From positions 80,629 to 144,628 of the forward strand of contig JAHZIX010000006.1 in NCBI GenBank assembly GCA_022601195.1: DNA of 64,000 nt, in the 5' to 3' direction. Positions 27,200 to 37,013 of this stretch are shown here, one piece after another. This DNA is from Deltaproteobacteria bacterium. Lineage in GTDB: Bacteria; Acidobacteriota; Thermoanaerobaculia; Multivoradales; JAHZIX01. How positions within the stretch are numbered: the first letter of the stretch is position 1; every line of letters starts with the position of its first letter. Position numbers and translations under genes: made by a program. A model generated the notes under the pieces. That model saw nothing but the letters and a program-made list of their open reading frames with translations. It was not told the origin of the DNA and did no database searches.

Positions 27200-28210
27200 A
27201 TGTCCAACGGGCAATTCGACCAGGGTACGCCAAAAATGGACATCAACTTGCCAAAGGTACAGCCCAACGTGGTGAGGCTGATCATCGTGGTGGTGTTGGT
27301 GATGATGGTGGCAAGAAGTACCTTCTATACCGTTCAACCGGAAGAGCAAGCAGTCGTGCTGCGCTTCGGCGCCTTTGAACCTGACAGGGTCAAGGGACCA
27401 GGGCTGCATTTCAAGATGCCTTTGGGTATCGACGAGGTCATCCTGGTTCCTGTACAACGGCAGCTCAAGCAGGAATTCGGTTTTCGGTCAACGGGCCAGA
27501 GCCGCGACCAACGGACCGAGTACAAGACCATTGAGGACGAAGCCAACATGCTGACCGGCGACCTCAACGCCGCCGAGGTCGAATGGGTGGTCCAGTACCG
27601 GATTCAAGATCCCGAAAGGTACCTTTTCCGAGTGAACAACGTGGAAGATACTTTCGCTGACCTCAGCGAGGCGGTCATGCGCGAAGTGGTAGGGGATCGG
27701 ACCGTCAACGAGGTCATCACCGTGGGGCGCTCCCAGGTGGCGGACCTGATGCATCAAAAACTTCAACGCCTGGTTGATCTCTACGACATGGGCTTGGTGG
27801 TGGACCAAGTGGTGTTGCAGAACGTCAACCCTCCGAGTCGAGTCAAGCCTTCCTTCGACGAGGTGAACCGGTCTGAGCAAGACAAGGAGACCACCATCAA
27901 TCAGGCTCAGGAGGAGCGAAACAAGTTGGTTCCCAAAGCTTCGGGAACGGCCCTTGCGATGGTCGAGGAAGCGGAGGGTTATGCCTTGGACCGGGTCAAC
28001 CGTTCAAAAGGTGACGCGGCTCGCTTCCTTGCCTTGTACGCGGAGTACCGTAAGGCGCCGGAAGTTACCCGCACTCGTTTTTATCTAGAGACGATGGACG
28101 AGATCCTGCCCAAAGTTGGCAAGAAGTTAGTGCTGGATGACGAAGCTGGTGGGGTATTGCCGTTGCTCAACCTGGATGGTGTTACCAACAAGCCGGGAGG
28201 GGGTTCCTAA
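27200..28210 (+). CDS. hflK: HflK, membrane-anchored SPFH-family regulator of FtsH
   Basis: 336 residues. One N-terminal transmembrane segment (LIIVVVLVMMVARS) is followed by an SPFH/band-7 domain (YTVQPEEQAVVLRFG, GPGLHFKMPLGIDEV, QYRIQDPERYLFRV) and a helical C-terminal region. HflK and HflC form a large cage around the FtsH protease and modulate it. GTGGAGG at 27183-27189 supports the ATG at 27200. The stop TAA shares its last A with the ATG of hflC. The Gly-rich N-terminal tail seen in proteobacterial HflK is short here. Confidence 0.93.
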   Translation: MSNGQFDQGTPKMDINLPKVQPNVVRLIIVVVLVMMVARSTFYTVQPEEQAVVLRFGAFEPDRVKGPGLHFKMPLGIDEVILVPVQRQLKQEFGFRSTGQSRDQRTEYKTIEDEANMLTGDLNAAEVEWVVQYRIQDPERYLFRVNNVEDTFADLSEAVMREVVGDRTVNEVITVGRSQVADLMHQKLQRLVDLYDMGLVVDQVVLQNVNPPSRVKPSFDEVNRSEQDKETTINQAQEERNKLVPKASGTALAMVEEAEGYALDRVNRSKGDAARFLALYAEYRKAPEVTRTRFYLETMDEILPKVGKKLVLDDEAGGVLPLLNLDGVTNKPGGGS

Positions 28211-29196
28211 TGGCCCGTTACGTAGCGATTTTTGTCCTCTTCCTTCTCATTGTCGGCGTCGCTGGGTCGGCCTTCGTGGTCGACGAGCGCGAGCAGGTGA
28301 TCATCACCCAATTTGGTAAGCCTGTTCCCCGATCCGCGGATGGTTCCTTTTTCGGCAAAGCTGTGGAAGCAGGAGGCGGTGCGATCACCAAAGCGGGACT
28401 CCACTTCAAGATACCGGTGATCCAAAAGGTGCGCCGTTTCGATCGCCGATTTCTGGAGTGGGATGGCGAGCGCAATCAGCTGCCTACCAAAGACAAGCGG
28501 TTCATTTTCGTCGACACCTATGCCCGCTGGCAGATTATCGATCCCTTGAAATACTTCGAGCGTCTGCGGGACGAGCAGGGGGCTCGTCGGCGCCTGGACG
28601 ACATTCTCGACGGCGAAACTCGCAATGCTATCGCTAACTACAACTTGGTCGAAGCGGTGCGCACTTCCAACCGCCAGCCGGAAGAGGGCGATGTGGTCAC
28701 CGAAGAGACCAGCGTACTGGAACCCATTGATGCGGGGCGAGAGAAGATTCGGTTGGAAATTCTCGAGAAGGCTCAGTCGCGGACCAGTGATCTCGGTATC
28801 GAGATCCTGGACGTCCAGTTCAAGCGCATCAACTATGCTGAAAAGGATGTCCGCAAAGCGCTGGAGGATCGCATGATTGCCGAGCGCCAGCGGATCGCTG
28901 CCCGCTACCGATCCGAGGGAGAAGGTGAGGCGTCGCGAATTCGCGGTGAAATGGAGCGGGAGCTCAGTCAGATCATCTCGGAGGCTTACAAGACTGCCGA
29001 GGAGATTCGCGGCCGAGCCGACGCCGAAGCGACGCGTATCTACGCCGAAGCCTACGACCAGAGCCGGGAGTCTCGAGAGTTCTACGAGCTCCTCAAGACT
29101 TTGGAAACCTATAAGAAGACTTTCGATGCAGACACCACTGTTGTGCTCTCGACGAAGGGTGATTTCTTCCGCTTTCTCAAGAAGGCCGGGGGCTAG
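28210..29196 (+). CDS. hflC: HflC, membrane-anchored SPFH-family regulator of FtsH
   Basis: 328 residues with an N-terminal membrane anchor (IFVLFLLIVGVAGSAFVV). The SPFH domain includes VDEREQVIITQFGKPV, GLHFKIPVIQKVRRFDRR and DTYARWQIIDPLKYF. The C-terminal helical stretch SEGEGEASRIRGEMERE and GRADAEATRIYAEAY is the HflC hallmark. It is translationally coupled to hflK (one-base overlap). A strong hairpin lies 38 bp after its stop. A 527-codon open frame on the opposite strand here is a shadow. Confidence 0.95.
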   Translation: MARYVAIFVLFLLIVGVAGSAFVVDEREQVIITQFGKPVPRSADGSFFGKAVEAGGGAITKAGLHFKIPVIQKVRRFDRRFLEWDGERNQLPTKDKRFIFVDTYARWQIIDPLKYFERLRDEQGARRRLDDILDGETRNAIANYNLVEAVRTSNRQPEEGDVVTEETSVLEPIDAGREKIRLEILEKAQSRTSDLGIEILDVQFKRINYAEKDVRKALEDRMIAERQRIAARYRSEGEGEASRIRGEMERELSQIISEAYKTAEEIRGRADAEATRIYAEAYDQSRESREFYELLKTLETYKKTFDADTTVVLSTKGDFFRFLKKAGG

Positions 29197-29233
29197 CCTC
29201 CGGTAGGTAGAGAGGTCGAGGGAAGTTGGACTC

Positions 29234-29264
29234 GAGTCCTGTGCGGGCTTTCTGCACAGGACTC
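29234..29264. terminator. Hairpin between convergent hflC and nucleoside transporter genes
   Basis: An 11-base perfect inverted repeat, GAGTCCTGTGC and GCACAGGACTC with a 9-base loop, is followed by a pyrimidine-rich tract (CGGTTCTCTCTCTC) rather than pure T. It could terminate either transcript. Confidence 0.6.
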
Positions 29265-29483
29265 CGGTTCTCTCTCTCGACCATCGTCTCCGCCAGATGC
29301 CGTCGACTCCCACGGATTCTTCATGACGGCTCTTTTCAGGGCCGGCCTTTCCTCGCGACCCAACGAGCATCAGCACTCTTCCATAGCGCTCTCCCAAGGG
29401 CCTAGGGTGAGACGGTCTTCGATCTGCCCGCCAAGAGAGCATTCTCCAAGAGGTTAGTGCTTGCGGAGGTGGCGCACCGGCCT

Positions 29484-31106
29484 CTAGGTGATCAGGATTC
29501 CCGCAATCGTAGCGGTGAGCCAGGATGCGATGGCGCCTCCCATCATCGCCTTGAGGCCTACTTTGGCGAGGTCCTTCTTGCGGTCCGGGCACAGGGCTGC
29601 GATGCCACCGATTTGGATACCAATGGACGAGAAGTTGGCAAATCCGCACAGGGAGTAGGTAGAGATGATGATGGCGCGCTCGGATAGGACCCCTTGTTGG
29701 AGGTAACTTCCAAGTGTTCCGTAGGCGACGAACTCGTTGAGGGAGAGTTTCACCCCGAGAAGATTGCCCACCGCCGCCGCATCGCTCCATGGGACACCCA
29801 TGAGCCAGGCCAGGGGTCGCAAGAGCGTGCCGAAAAGGGTCTGGAGCGAGCCGGGGAAGAAGCCCTTGAACTCGCCCACCGCGGGGGATAGGCCCTGAGC
29901 CAGATAGTCATAGTGTTCCCCGCCGAGCCAACGGCCATCGATCCAGCCATCTGCCCAGTTGAGAAGTAGGTCGAGGACCGAAATCAGGGCGATGAATCCC
30001 AGTAGCATGGCGCCAACGTTGACCGCTAGTTTGAGGCCGTCGGTGATGCCGTTGGTGGCGGCTTCGATGACATTGTCCCCAGAGGAGATTTTGGGTAATT
30101 CCACATCCCCAGCGGTTTCCGAGTGTTCCGTTTCCGGAAAGATGATCTTGCCCACCACCAAGGCAGCGGGCGCAGACATGACGCTGGCAGCGATGAGATG
30201 CCCGGCGGGTACGCCGAAGGAGATGTAGCCCGCTAGAACTCCGCCAGCGATGGTGGCGAAGCCCCCCACCATGATGGTCAGTAGCTCCGAGTTGGTCATT
30301 CCCGCCAGAAAAGGTTTGATCAGCAGAGGGGCCTCCGTTTGCCCCACGAAGACATTGGCGCTACAGGAAAGCGTCTCGGCGCCGCTCGTACCGATGGTCC
30401 AACGCATGAAGCGGCTGAGGGTTTCGATGACCTTCTGCATCACGCCGAGGTGGTAGAGAATCGCCATGAACCCACCGAAGAAAACAATGGTGGGTAGGAC
30501 CTTGAAAGCGAATTGGAACCCGAAACCGGGCCATGGGCTGCCGTCTCCTGGGAAGAAGTGTTGAGGGTCGGAGAGGTTTGCGAAGAGAAATTGGGCACCA
30601 TAGTCAGACAGGCTGAGGAAGTTCGCGACCTTGTCTGATAGGGCTTGAAACAGAGCTTGCCCATTGACTCCCCGTGAGATGAACCAAGCCACGCCTAGAG
30701 AGACGAAAAGGGTCGAGAGGTACCGTTGGGCACCCGAGGTCGGCTGCAGGCGCCCTAGGATAAATAGGCTCACGATCAGGCCGACCAGCAAGATGGGAAT
30801 GGGTCCCGGGAAGAAGCGGGCAAAACCAAAGGCGATGGCAGCGGCGCCACCGAATGTTGCTAGAGTCTTGACCCGTCCACCGCCGCCGTCCAGGTCATCA
30901 CGCCAAATAAACGCCATGATGAGTAGGCCGAGGACTCCCATTCCTACATAGCTCCAGTAGTCCTCTCGCAGAATGATCACGGCGAAGAGAAACTGTAGTC
31001 CCAACCCCCAAGCGACCGTGCGAAAATTGATGCGCGTTCGGTGGTAAGACAGGGCCCAGGCGAGGCCCAAAAGAGTCAGCAAGCCGAGAAGGCTGATCAG
31101 GTTCAT
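29484..31106 (-). CDS. Concentrative nucleoside transporter (CNT/NupC family)
   Basis: 540 residues, ion-coupled uptake of nucleosides. CNT signatures seen are the PTIVFFGGFMAILYHLG region, SCSANVFVGQTEAPLLIKPF, the GGFATIAGGVLAGYI re-entrant loop and SLCGFANFSSIGIQIGG. It is longer than the usual 400-420 residues. The extra length is in the first ~200 residues, with additional hydrophobic segments (such as IPILLVGLIVSLFILG) and a SDPQHFFPGDGSPWPG loop. GAGGGAGAG precedes the ATG. Ion coupling and base preference cannot be set by eye. Confidence 0.92.
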   Translation of the reverse strand: MNLISLLGLLTLLGLAWALSYHRTRINFRTVAWGLGLQFLFAVIILREDYWSYVGMGVLGLLIMAFIWRDDLDGGGGRVKTLATFGGAAAIAFGFARFFPGPIPILLVGLIVSLFILGRLQPTSGAQRYLSTLFVSLGVAWFISRGVNGQALFQALSDKVANFLSLSDYGAQFLFANLSDPQHFFPGDGSPWPGFGFQFAFKVLPTIVFFGGFMAILYHLGVMQKVIETLSRFMRWTIGTSGAETLSCSANVFVGQTEAPLLIKPFLAGMTNSELLTIMVGGFATIAGGVLAGYISFGVPAGHLIAASVMSAPAALVVGKIIFPETEHSETAGDVELPKISSGDNVIEAATNGITDGLKLAVNVGAMLLGFIALISVLDLLLNWADGWIDGRWLGGEHYDYLAQGLSPAVGEFKGFFPGSLQTLFGTLLRPLAWLMGVPWSDAAAVGNLLGVKLSLNEFVAYGTLGSYLQQGVLSERAIIISTYSLCGFANFSSIGIQIGGIAALCPDRKKDLAKVGLKAMMGGAIASWLTATIAGILIT

Positions 31107-31191
31107 AAGCCGCTCTCCCTCGAGATAGCCCTCCTCCCAGCAGAGGGTTTCGTGTGGACGAAATTTCGTCGCAGTCTAGCATCCCCCGGCG

Positions 31192-32148
31192 CTAGAGCGT
31201 TTTTCTGGTGGGGAGGGAAGCGAGGAAAGGTCGCACTGAGTCCAGAAAGGCTTGCGGGCGTTCCTCCATGGGGGAATGTCCGCAGTTTTCTAGGATCTCC
31301 AAACGACCATTGGGTAGGGCATCTGCTGCGACTTGAGCGGCGGCAACTGGGATCAAAGTGTCATCTGCACCCCAGACCATGAGTACCGGTTGCTGAATGT
31401 CTTGTAGGACGATCAACTTCTCTTCATCCGGCGACTTTGTAGCCGTCGACAGGCCCCGATAGGCGCGGGCGGCTCCAGCGATCCGAAGGCGAGTGTAGTA
31501 GGCATCGACAACTTGATCGGTGACCTGGCTGTCGTCGAACCAAGACCGTTCGAGGGCCTTGCGAACATTGGCGGGGCGTAGGGCGTAGGACCGGACGAAA
31601 AGCCAGGTGAGGGGAGAGAGCTCGGCAAGGTTGTTTTGGCGAGCTAGGGCCCAATTTGGAGCGGTAGAATCCACCAGAACCAGGGATCGAACTCTCTTCG
31701 GGTGTAAGGCTGCCATGGCTGTGATCACCCCACCACCGTAGGAATGCCCGATGAAATGGGCGCTGTCTTCTCCCAGGGCATCCATGACGCTGAGAATCAA
31801 GCGGATCTGGCCGGATCGGGCGTACCGGGTCAACTTTCGAGGCCTCTCCGTAAAGCCGAAACCGTTGAGGTCGAGGGCGATTACTCGGTGTTGCTTGGCA
31901 AGCTCCGGTAGGACTTCTCGCCAGCTGAAGGTGGATCCCCCGAACCCGTGAACCAGGAAGACGGGATCGCCCTGGCCCTGCTCATCGATATGAACTTGTT
32001 GGCCTGCGATGGAGATGAAGCGGCCGGAGATCAATCCTCTTTCTAGCTCGGCTACCGTTGGTAATGAGCTACAACCAGCCAACCCAGAGCCAAGGAGTAA
32101 GGCAGCGGTGAACCGGAACCAGCGGCAAAAACGTGAAAATAGGGACAT
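31192..32148 (-). CDS. Alpha/beta-hydrolase lipoprotein
   Basis: 318 residues. A signal peptide ends in the lipobox SGLAGC, so it is a predicted lipoprotein. The hydrolase fold shows FLVHGFGGSTFSW (oxyanion), the nucleophile GHSYGG, WGADDTLIPV (Asp) and NCGHSPMEERP (His), a full catalytic triad. It resembles esterases and haloperoxidase-type hydrolases; the substrate is not known. The start ATG 32148 fits the signal peptide; a further in-frame ATG at 32196 has no better binding site. It sits 85 bp downstream of the transporter gene's start region on the same strand. Confidence 0.85.
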   Translation of the reverse strand: MSLFSRFCRWFRFTAALLLGSGLAGCSSLPTVAELERGLISGRFISIAGQQVHIDEQGQGDPVFLVHGFGGSTFSWREVLPELAKQHRVIALDLNGFGFTERPRKLTRYARSGQIRLILSVMDALGEDSAHFIGHSYGGGVITAMAALHPKRVRSLVLVDSTAPNWALARQNNLAELSPLTWLFVRSYALRPANVRKALERSWFDDSQVTDQVVDAYYTRLRIAGAARAYRGLSTATKSPDEEKLIVLQDIQQPVLMVWGADDTLIPVAAAQVAADALPNGRLEILENCGHSPMEERPQAFLDSVRPFLASLPTRKTL

Positions 32149-32398
32149 TGGTTTCGTCAGGGAGGGTAGAATTTCGCAGGGAACTACAGAAATCATAGAT
32201 ATCTTGAAATGTTATTCGAATCGAATTGTCGGTGCAAGAGTGGTGGCCCAAGGTCGTTGCCGGATTTGATCTCCTCCCGACCAGCGCCGAAGGCAGTTAG
32301 CTCTAGAGGAGAGGCGGGGCGACTGCGGAGCGGGAAGCGGCCTGAGTTAACCACAGTGGATCGATGAGGAGATGATGAATCGATGAGCTGAAGAGGAG

Positions 32399-33919
32399 AT
32401 GTGGACTTTGAAACAGACGCGAATTGGCGGCCTCTTGCTCGGCGGCCTCTTGCTCGGTGCCCGGGGGGGAGTACTGCTGGTCAGCCTTTGGGTGAGCGGC
32501 GTGATGGGGCAGGAGGCTGCCTCCGAGGACTTTTCAGGGGCTTCTGCCTCTCTACGGCAAAGTCTCCTGAAGCAGGTGCAGATCGCCGAGAAGCTAGCAC
32601 CTCAGATGGGAGTCCATATTCTGGAGTTGGAGAGTGGGGAAACCGTCTTCAACCGCGCGGGGCATCAGCTCCGCATCGTTGCCTCGAATGCCAAGTTGTT
32701 TACCACCGCTGCTGTATTGGACTCCTTTGGCCCAGGGTACTTTCTAGAGACTCGGCTGATGGCTCGAGGCGGAGTCAAAGCAGGGGTGCTGGAAGGGGAC
32801 TTGGCGGTATTGGGCGGGGGAGATCCGAACATTTCCGGTCGCCACCATTTCGGAGATCCCTATGGGGTCTTTCGCCAGTGGGCTCGTGAGCTCCTACGCC
32901 ATGAGATACGCCATATCGAAGGCGATATTCTTTTGGTCGACGGCCTCTTTAGCGACGACAAAGTCCATGCCAGTTGGCCCAAGGAGCAACTGTCCAAGTG
33001 GTATCAGGCGCCCATCGGAGCTCTGTCCTTCAATGACAATTGTGTTTTGGTGCGGGTAACGCCTGCTGCCACCGTGGGGCGGCCCCTTCGCGTCGAGTTA
33101 GATCCTCCCCTAGAGCTCTTTCAAATTTCTGTAACTGGCACGACCCGGGCCTCCGGAAAGGGCGCGAAAGTGGTGATCGATCGTCAGCCAGGCACCCACA
33201 ATATTGAGGTTGGGGGCTTTCTTCCGGTCTCGGCGAAGCCAGCTGAGTATTGGGTGACGGTGGAGGATCCGGTGCAATACTTCGCTGCCGCTTTGCGCGC
33301 TGCTTTCAGGGAAGAGGGGATTACTCTCTCGGGAAGAATGATGTTGTCAGGCTCTCCTCCTTCCGGTACCTGGAAAAGGGTCACCACCTATCGCAGCGAC
33401 TTGCTGACCACTCTCGAGGTGATCAATAAGAGGAGCCAGAATTTCTATGCGGAGAGTCTCCTAAAGCTGCTTGGAGCACGTCATTGCGGACAGGGGGACT
33501 GGGCGTCCGGTATTCAGGCGGTGACCGAATTCGTCGCTACTTTGGGTATCGAGACCGGGACTTTTCATATGGCTGACGGTTCCGGTTTGAGTCGGGGCAA
33601 TCGCTTTTCTCCAGTCCAAGTAACGACGCTGCTTCGGGAGATGTTCTTCCACCGCTGGGGGAGTGAATTCATGCGCACTTTGCCCTATAGCGGCGAACCG
33701 GGTCAGTCCTGGAAGAAGCGCTTGGCGGCTCCGCCTTATCGCGGCAACGTGTTCGCGAAAACCGGAACCCTGAGAGATGTGTCCGCTGTCAGCGGCTATG
33801 CCAAGGCTCGCTCCGGTAGGACCTATGTCTTTTCGATTCTGATGAATGGCACTCGGAGCAATTGGCGAGCCAAGCAGGCCCAGGATGCCATTGTCCGCCA
33901 GCTCATCGATGCCGGCTGA
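32399..33919 (+). CDS. dacB: D-alanyl-D-alanine carboxypeptidase/endopeptidase, PBP4 (peptidase S13) type
   Basis: 506 residues, acting in the periplasm on peptidoglycan cross-links. All three penicillin-binding motifs are present: SxxK as SNAK (Ser96, Lys99), SxN as SQN (Ser346) and KTG (Lys454) in FAKTGTLRDV. The signal peptide contains a perfect 15-base tandem duplication. The start is uncertain. The ATG at 32399 directly abuts GAGGAG (32393-32398), too close for normal use, whereas TTG 32408 has that site at 9 bases and loses only three residues. It is divergent from the hydrolase lipoprotein. Confidence 0.93.
   Translation: MWTLKQTRIGGLLLGGLLLGARGGVLLVSLWVSGVMGQEAASEDFSGASASLRQSLLKQVQIAEKLAPQMGVHILELESGETVFNRAGHQLRIVASNAKLFTTAAVLDSFGPGYFLETRLMARGGVKAGVLEGDLAVLGGGDPNISGRHHFGDPYGVFRQWARELLRHEIRHIEGDILLVDGLFSDDKVHASWPKEQLSKWYQAPIGALSFNDNCVLVRVTPAATVGRPLRVELDPPLELFQISVTGTTRASGKGAKVVIDRQPGTHNIEVGGFLPVSAKPAEYWVTVEDPVQYFAAALRAAFREEGITLSGRMMLSGSPPSGTWKRVTTYRSDLLTTLEVINKRSQNFYAESLLKLLGARHCGQGDWASGIQAVTEFVATLGIETGTFHMADGSGLSRGNRFSPVQVTTLLREMFFHRWGSEFMRTLPYSGEPGQSWKKRLAAPPYRGNVFAKTGTLRDVSAVSGYAKARSGRTYVFSILMNGTRSNWRAKQAQDAIVRQLIDAG
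32426..32455 (+). repeat. Perfect 15-bp tandem duplication in dacB leader
   Basis: GGCGGCCTCTTGCTC occurs twice in a row, encoding GGLLL-GGLLL in the signal peptide core. Confidence 0.9.
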
Positions 33920-34010
33920 GGGAGGTCTGAGAGAGCAGTCGTGGTAGGCTGCGTGCCGCCGAACCTATCTACCTTTCCCGCCTTCTTCATTTGTTAAAAA
34001 AGGATCCTCA

Positions 34011-35258
34011 GTGACCACCGAGAAACTCTCAGCCCTCGACTATCAGGGACTGATCAAGAACGTGGAGCGGGCCGTGGCGGCCATTGGTGAGACCGAAGAC
34101 CTAGGTCGGATGGTTCATACGCTAGTGGAAACCGCCATTCGAGAGTTTCGAGACCAGTTGGGCATTTGGGGCGGTCGGCTCTATCAAAGAGACGGCAAAG
34201 AATATCTCCTCAAGGCTACCTTCGCTGATGCCAAGCCACTCCCCGAAGGCCTCAGAGTTCCCCGCAGCTATCCCCCATTGGATCAATGTGTCCTCCGGGG
34301 AGTCGTGTTCATGGATGCAGATGACCCCTCCGTAGATCCGGAACTCGAGGACCGCCTTGGGGTGCGCGAGTTTGCTTGCATCGAAGTGGGTGAGGGGGAG
34401 TACATTCTCGCCTTCAACGTCGAAGCGGGGTTCAATCGGGACAGCATTCTCGTTTCCCTGGGCATCCTACGTCATGCCATCAACCAGAAATTTCGCCACG
34501 AAAGGCTGCTCGACGTGTTTCGTGAGGCTCGCAAGATCCAGGCGTCTATTCTGCCCAAGCGTGCCCCAGAATTCGGCCCTTTCGATGTCTATGCTCGCGA
34601 GGAGGCCCTGGACAGCGTCGGCGGAGACTTTTTCGACTACATTCCTCTCACTAACAAGATTCTTGGGTTGGCCGTAGCGGATGTCACCGGCCACGGATTG
34701 CCCGCAGCCCTGCAGGTTCGGGACATTTACACCGGCCTTCGCATGGGCATGGCTCGGGACTTCAAGATCGTGCGGACGGTGGAGCGGTTGAATCAGATTA
34801 TTCACCGCAGCACACTGACCAGCCGATTCGTTTCTATGGTCTATGGTGAGCTCGAGCTGAATGGAAATTTCATCTACGTCAACTGCGGTCACCCTGCACC
34901 CATCTTACTGCGGGCAGATGGTACCCAAAAGTCTCTACGGGAGGGTGGCGCTGTGCTCGGCCCCATCCCCGACGCCACCTATGAGCGAGGGTTCGTGAAG
35001 CTACAGCCAGGTGACATGTTACTCCTTTACACCGATGGCATCGTCGAGACTCTGGGCTGGGCCCAGGGGGCTGATATGACCTCCACCGGAGCCATGGAGG
35101 AGTACGGACAAGAGCGTCTCCTGGAGGTAGCCAGTCGCCATCAAGGAGAAGATGCACGCCGGGTCGCCGATGCCGTGTTCGAGGATTTGGAGAGTTTTGG
35201 TACGGGGCGGCCCCAAGAAGATGATCGGACCCTCATGGTCGTTCGCTACCCCCACTAG
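34011..35258 (+). CDS. PP2C/SpoIIE-type serine phosphatase with N-terminal GAF-like region
   Basis: 415 residues, cytoplasmic. The N-terminal ~170 residues look like a GAF-type sensor. The C-terminal ~185-412 form a PPM phosphatase with metal-binding motifs SVGGDFFDYI, AVADVTGHGLPAAL, NCGHPAPILL, LYTDGIVETL and QEDDRTLMVV. Such RsbU-like proteins act on anti-sigma-factor antagonists in partner-switching systems. No RsbV- or RsbW-type gene is near, so the target is unknown. The GTG at 34011 is preceded by AAGGA at about 6 bases. Confidence 0.9.
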   Translation: MTTEKLSALDYQGLIKNVERAVAAIGETEDLGRMVHTLVETAIREFRDQLGIWGGRLYQRDGKEYLLKATFADAKPLPEGLRVPRSYPPLDQCVLRGVVFMDADDPSVDPELEDRLGVREFACIEVGEGEYILAFNVEAGFNRDSILVSLGILRHAINQKFRHERLLDVFREARKIQASILPKRAPEFGPFDVYAREEALDSVGGDFFDYIPLTNKILGLAVADVTGHGLPAALQVRDIYTGLRMGMARDFKIVRTVERLNQIIHRSTLTSRFVSMVYGELELNGNFIYVNCGHPAPILLRADGTQKSLREGGAVLGPIPDATYERGFVKLQPGDMLLLYTDGIVETLGWAQGADMTSTGAMEEYGQERLLEVASRHQGEDARRVADAVFEDLESFGTGRPQEDDRTLMVVRYPH

Positions 35259-35810
35259 AAATTGATTTTCAGCTGGCTGGATCCGAAAGTGCTCTTTCCG
35301 GTACCTTGTGCCCTGATAGGAGGCGGCTGTCTGAAAGAGAATCCGGAAGATTTCTTGAAGGCTGGCGTCGCATTGAGGGCAAAGTCGAGATCTGTCGAGG
35401 ATCTTGCAATCTGTTGAGCCAGAGTCATCTCCGGAGACCCGTTCGTAGGCAGAGGAAGCTTCACCAAAGGATTCCAATAGGGTTCTCGGGGGCGTGATAG
35501 ACTGAGCGTCCTCAAGGTTGGAATGAGGAATTCTGATTGGTCGTACCGGGGTGAGCCAAAAATCTGCAGGCGCCTGGAGCTGTCGGTCGTTTTCCCTCAA
35601 TTTCGCCCTTCTGTCACATCATTCTGAATAGGGCTCTGGGTCGTTAGGCTCTCTGTGATTGATGGTAAAGACGGGGAACAAATTTGTTCTCGTCAGCTAT
35701 TCGTTCTCCTACAGCCTGATCACAGCCTTTCGAGTTTGCAAGGGGCGCCGGCGTCGATCGTAGGAAAAACAGGAACGACACTCTTGGCCTCTACAACGAG
35801 GAGCGCGGAC
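35259..35810. other. Intergenic region before the secreted beta-propeller gene
   Basis: 552 bp with no supported gene. The frame upstream of GTG 35811 is open back to 35655, but those 52 codons look non-coding. A minus-strand frame ending in an aromatic residue (35255-35515) was considered and rejected. A perfect 14-base palindrome lies at 35676-35689. Confidence 0.5.
35676..35689. promoter_or_regulatory. Perfect 14-bp palindrome, candidate operator
   Basis: GAACAAATTTGTTC equals its own reverse complement and lies 121 bp upstream of the beta-propeller start. It resembles GAAC-spacer-GTTC operators, but its 6-base spacer differs from the 4-base spacer of classical DinR/LexA boxes. The regulator is unknown. 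Confidence 0.35.
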
Positions 35811-36728
35811 GTGAAGAAACAACTAGGCCTCGGTGCGGTAATTGTAGGTGTTCTTTGCCTATCACTAGGAGGGCCTGTGGGTGCTCAAGTGGTTGTGCCG
35901 GCGGGTTATTCGGTCGAGGAGGTTGCCGCTGGGCTCGATGGTCCAGAGGGAATGGCCCTTGTGGGAGCGGGACAGATCTTTGTGTGTGAAGCCCAAGCTA
36001 ATCAGCTACCTGGGCTACCGGTCAAGAGCGACCTGACTCGGGTAAGAAGAAACGGAAAAACGACCACGCTGAGCTCAGGTTCTGGAACTACCTGGGTCGA
36101 TGTAGCGAGGGATCCGTCTGGGGGTCTTTTTGTGACCCAACTGGGAGGAGGCCTCGGGGGCGTCCAGCAGATTCACCCGAACGGTTCACCCGGTTGGTTC
36201 GTGCCAACCGGCAATCTGACTGGGATCGCTTACGACGGTGCGACCGGGGACCTCTATGTAGGAAGGACATCAGGAAGTATTTTGCGCATCGATGCAGCTG
36301 GAAGCGTGTCGACCTTCCGCTCATCGACGCGAGCAGACGGTTTGATCGTCACCGATGATCGAATCCTGTTGGCGGCAGTCCTCACAAGATTCGTTGGTGG
36401 GGTTCCCTTTTCCAACCAGATCGTTGCTTATGACCTGGAGAGCGGCGTCGAGGCCGTTTTGGCGGACAATCTAGGGACTCGTATCGACTTTATTGCTCTG
36501 GGTCGGGATGGCGAGATATTCGCTACGGATTCCGCGGATGGAAGCTTGAGGCGTCTGGTTCCCGACGGGTCAGGAGGCTACACTCCGGAAGTTTTTGCTA
36601 CCGGCTTTTCGAGCACCTCAGTGCGCTTCCCAACATTTAGTTTCAATGCTGTCGAAGTAGCTCCGGACGGACGCATCTACGTGTCGGACTACGGAGCTGG
36701 AAAAATTTATGTCATCGCCGAGGAGTAG
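35811..36728 (+). CDS. Secreted NHL/SMP-30-like beta-propeller protein
   Basis: 305 residues. GTG 35811 is supported by GAGGAG at 35798-35803 and gives a clean signal peptide (LGLGAVIVGVLCLSLGG, cleavage near VGAQ). The body has repeated propeller-type strands (GPEGMALVGAGQIFV, GIAYDGATGDLYVG, FIALGRDGEIFATDS, AVEVAPDGRIYVSDYGAGKIYVI). This places it in the NHL/SMP-30/gluconolactonase-like superfamily. Active-site residues for lactonase activity are not evident, so it may be a binding protein. Confidence 0.75.
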   Translation: MKKQLGLGAVIVGVLCLSLGGPVGAQVVVPAGYSVEEVAAGLDGPEGMALVGAGQIFVCEAQANQLPGLPVKSDLTRVRRNGKTTTLSSGSGTTWVDVARDPSGGLFVTQLGGGLGGVQQIHPNGSPGWFVPTGNLTGIAYDGATGDLYVGRTSGSILRIDAAGSVSTFRSSTRADGLIVTDDRILLAAVLTRFVGGVPFSNQIVAYDLESGVEAVLADNLGTRIDFIALGRDGEIFATDSADGSLRRLVPDGSGGYTPEVFATGFSSTSVRFPTFSFNAVEVAPDGRIYVSDYGAGKIYVIAEE

Positions 36729-37013
36729 GTAGGGCCCTTCGGTCGAGCACTCCCTGGAGCGCGAGATCTCTCTTTCATGCACCCGGGTTACAGGTCCGGA
36801 ACAGGCAGGAAGGACGAACATTACTAATGCAGAATTCAACTCTGGGGCTAGGCTTTACCAGAGGAGGTTCTGGCCCATTGTTGAGTCAGCTCTACAGAGA
36901 AGGAGAAGCTCCGTCCCGGTTCTCATGGAAAAGGCCCATGGGACCAAACCGCCAGAAGTTGTCTCTGAGACAAGCGGAGCTATCAGCGCCTCCAGAGTTT
37001 TTCTTGGGAATGT

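Noticed and set aside
28207..29790. 527-codon minus-strand frame opposite hflC
   Set aside because: It covers a clear hflC on the other strand, shows no domain or composition typical of protein, and runs into the transporter gene.
35255..35515. Minus-strand frame ending in SSQLKINF, like a barrel C-terminus
   Set aside because: Only 86 codons, no signal peptide or upstream barrel, and it overlaps the end of the phosphatase gene.
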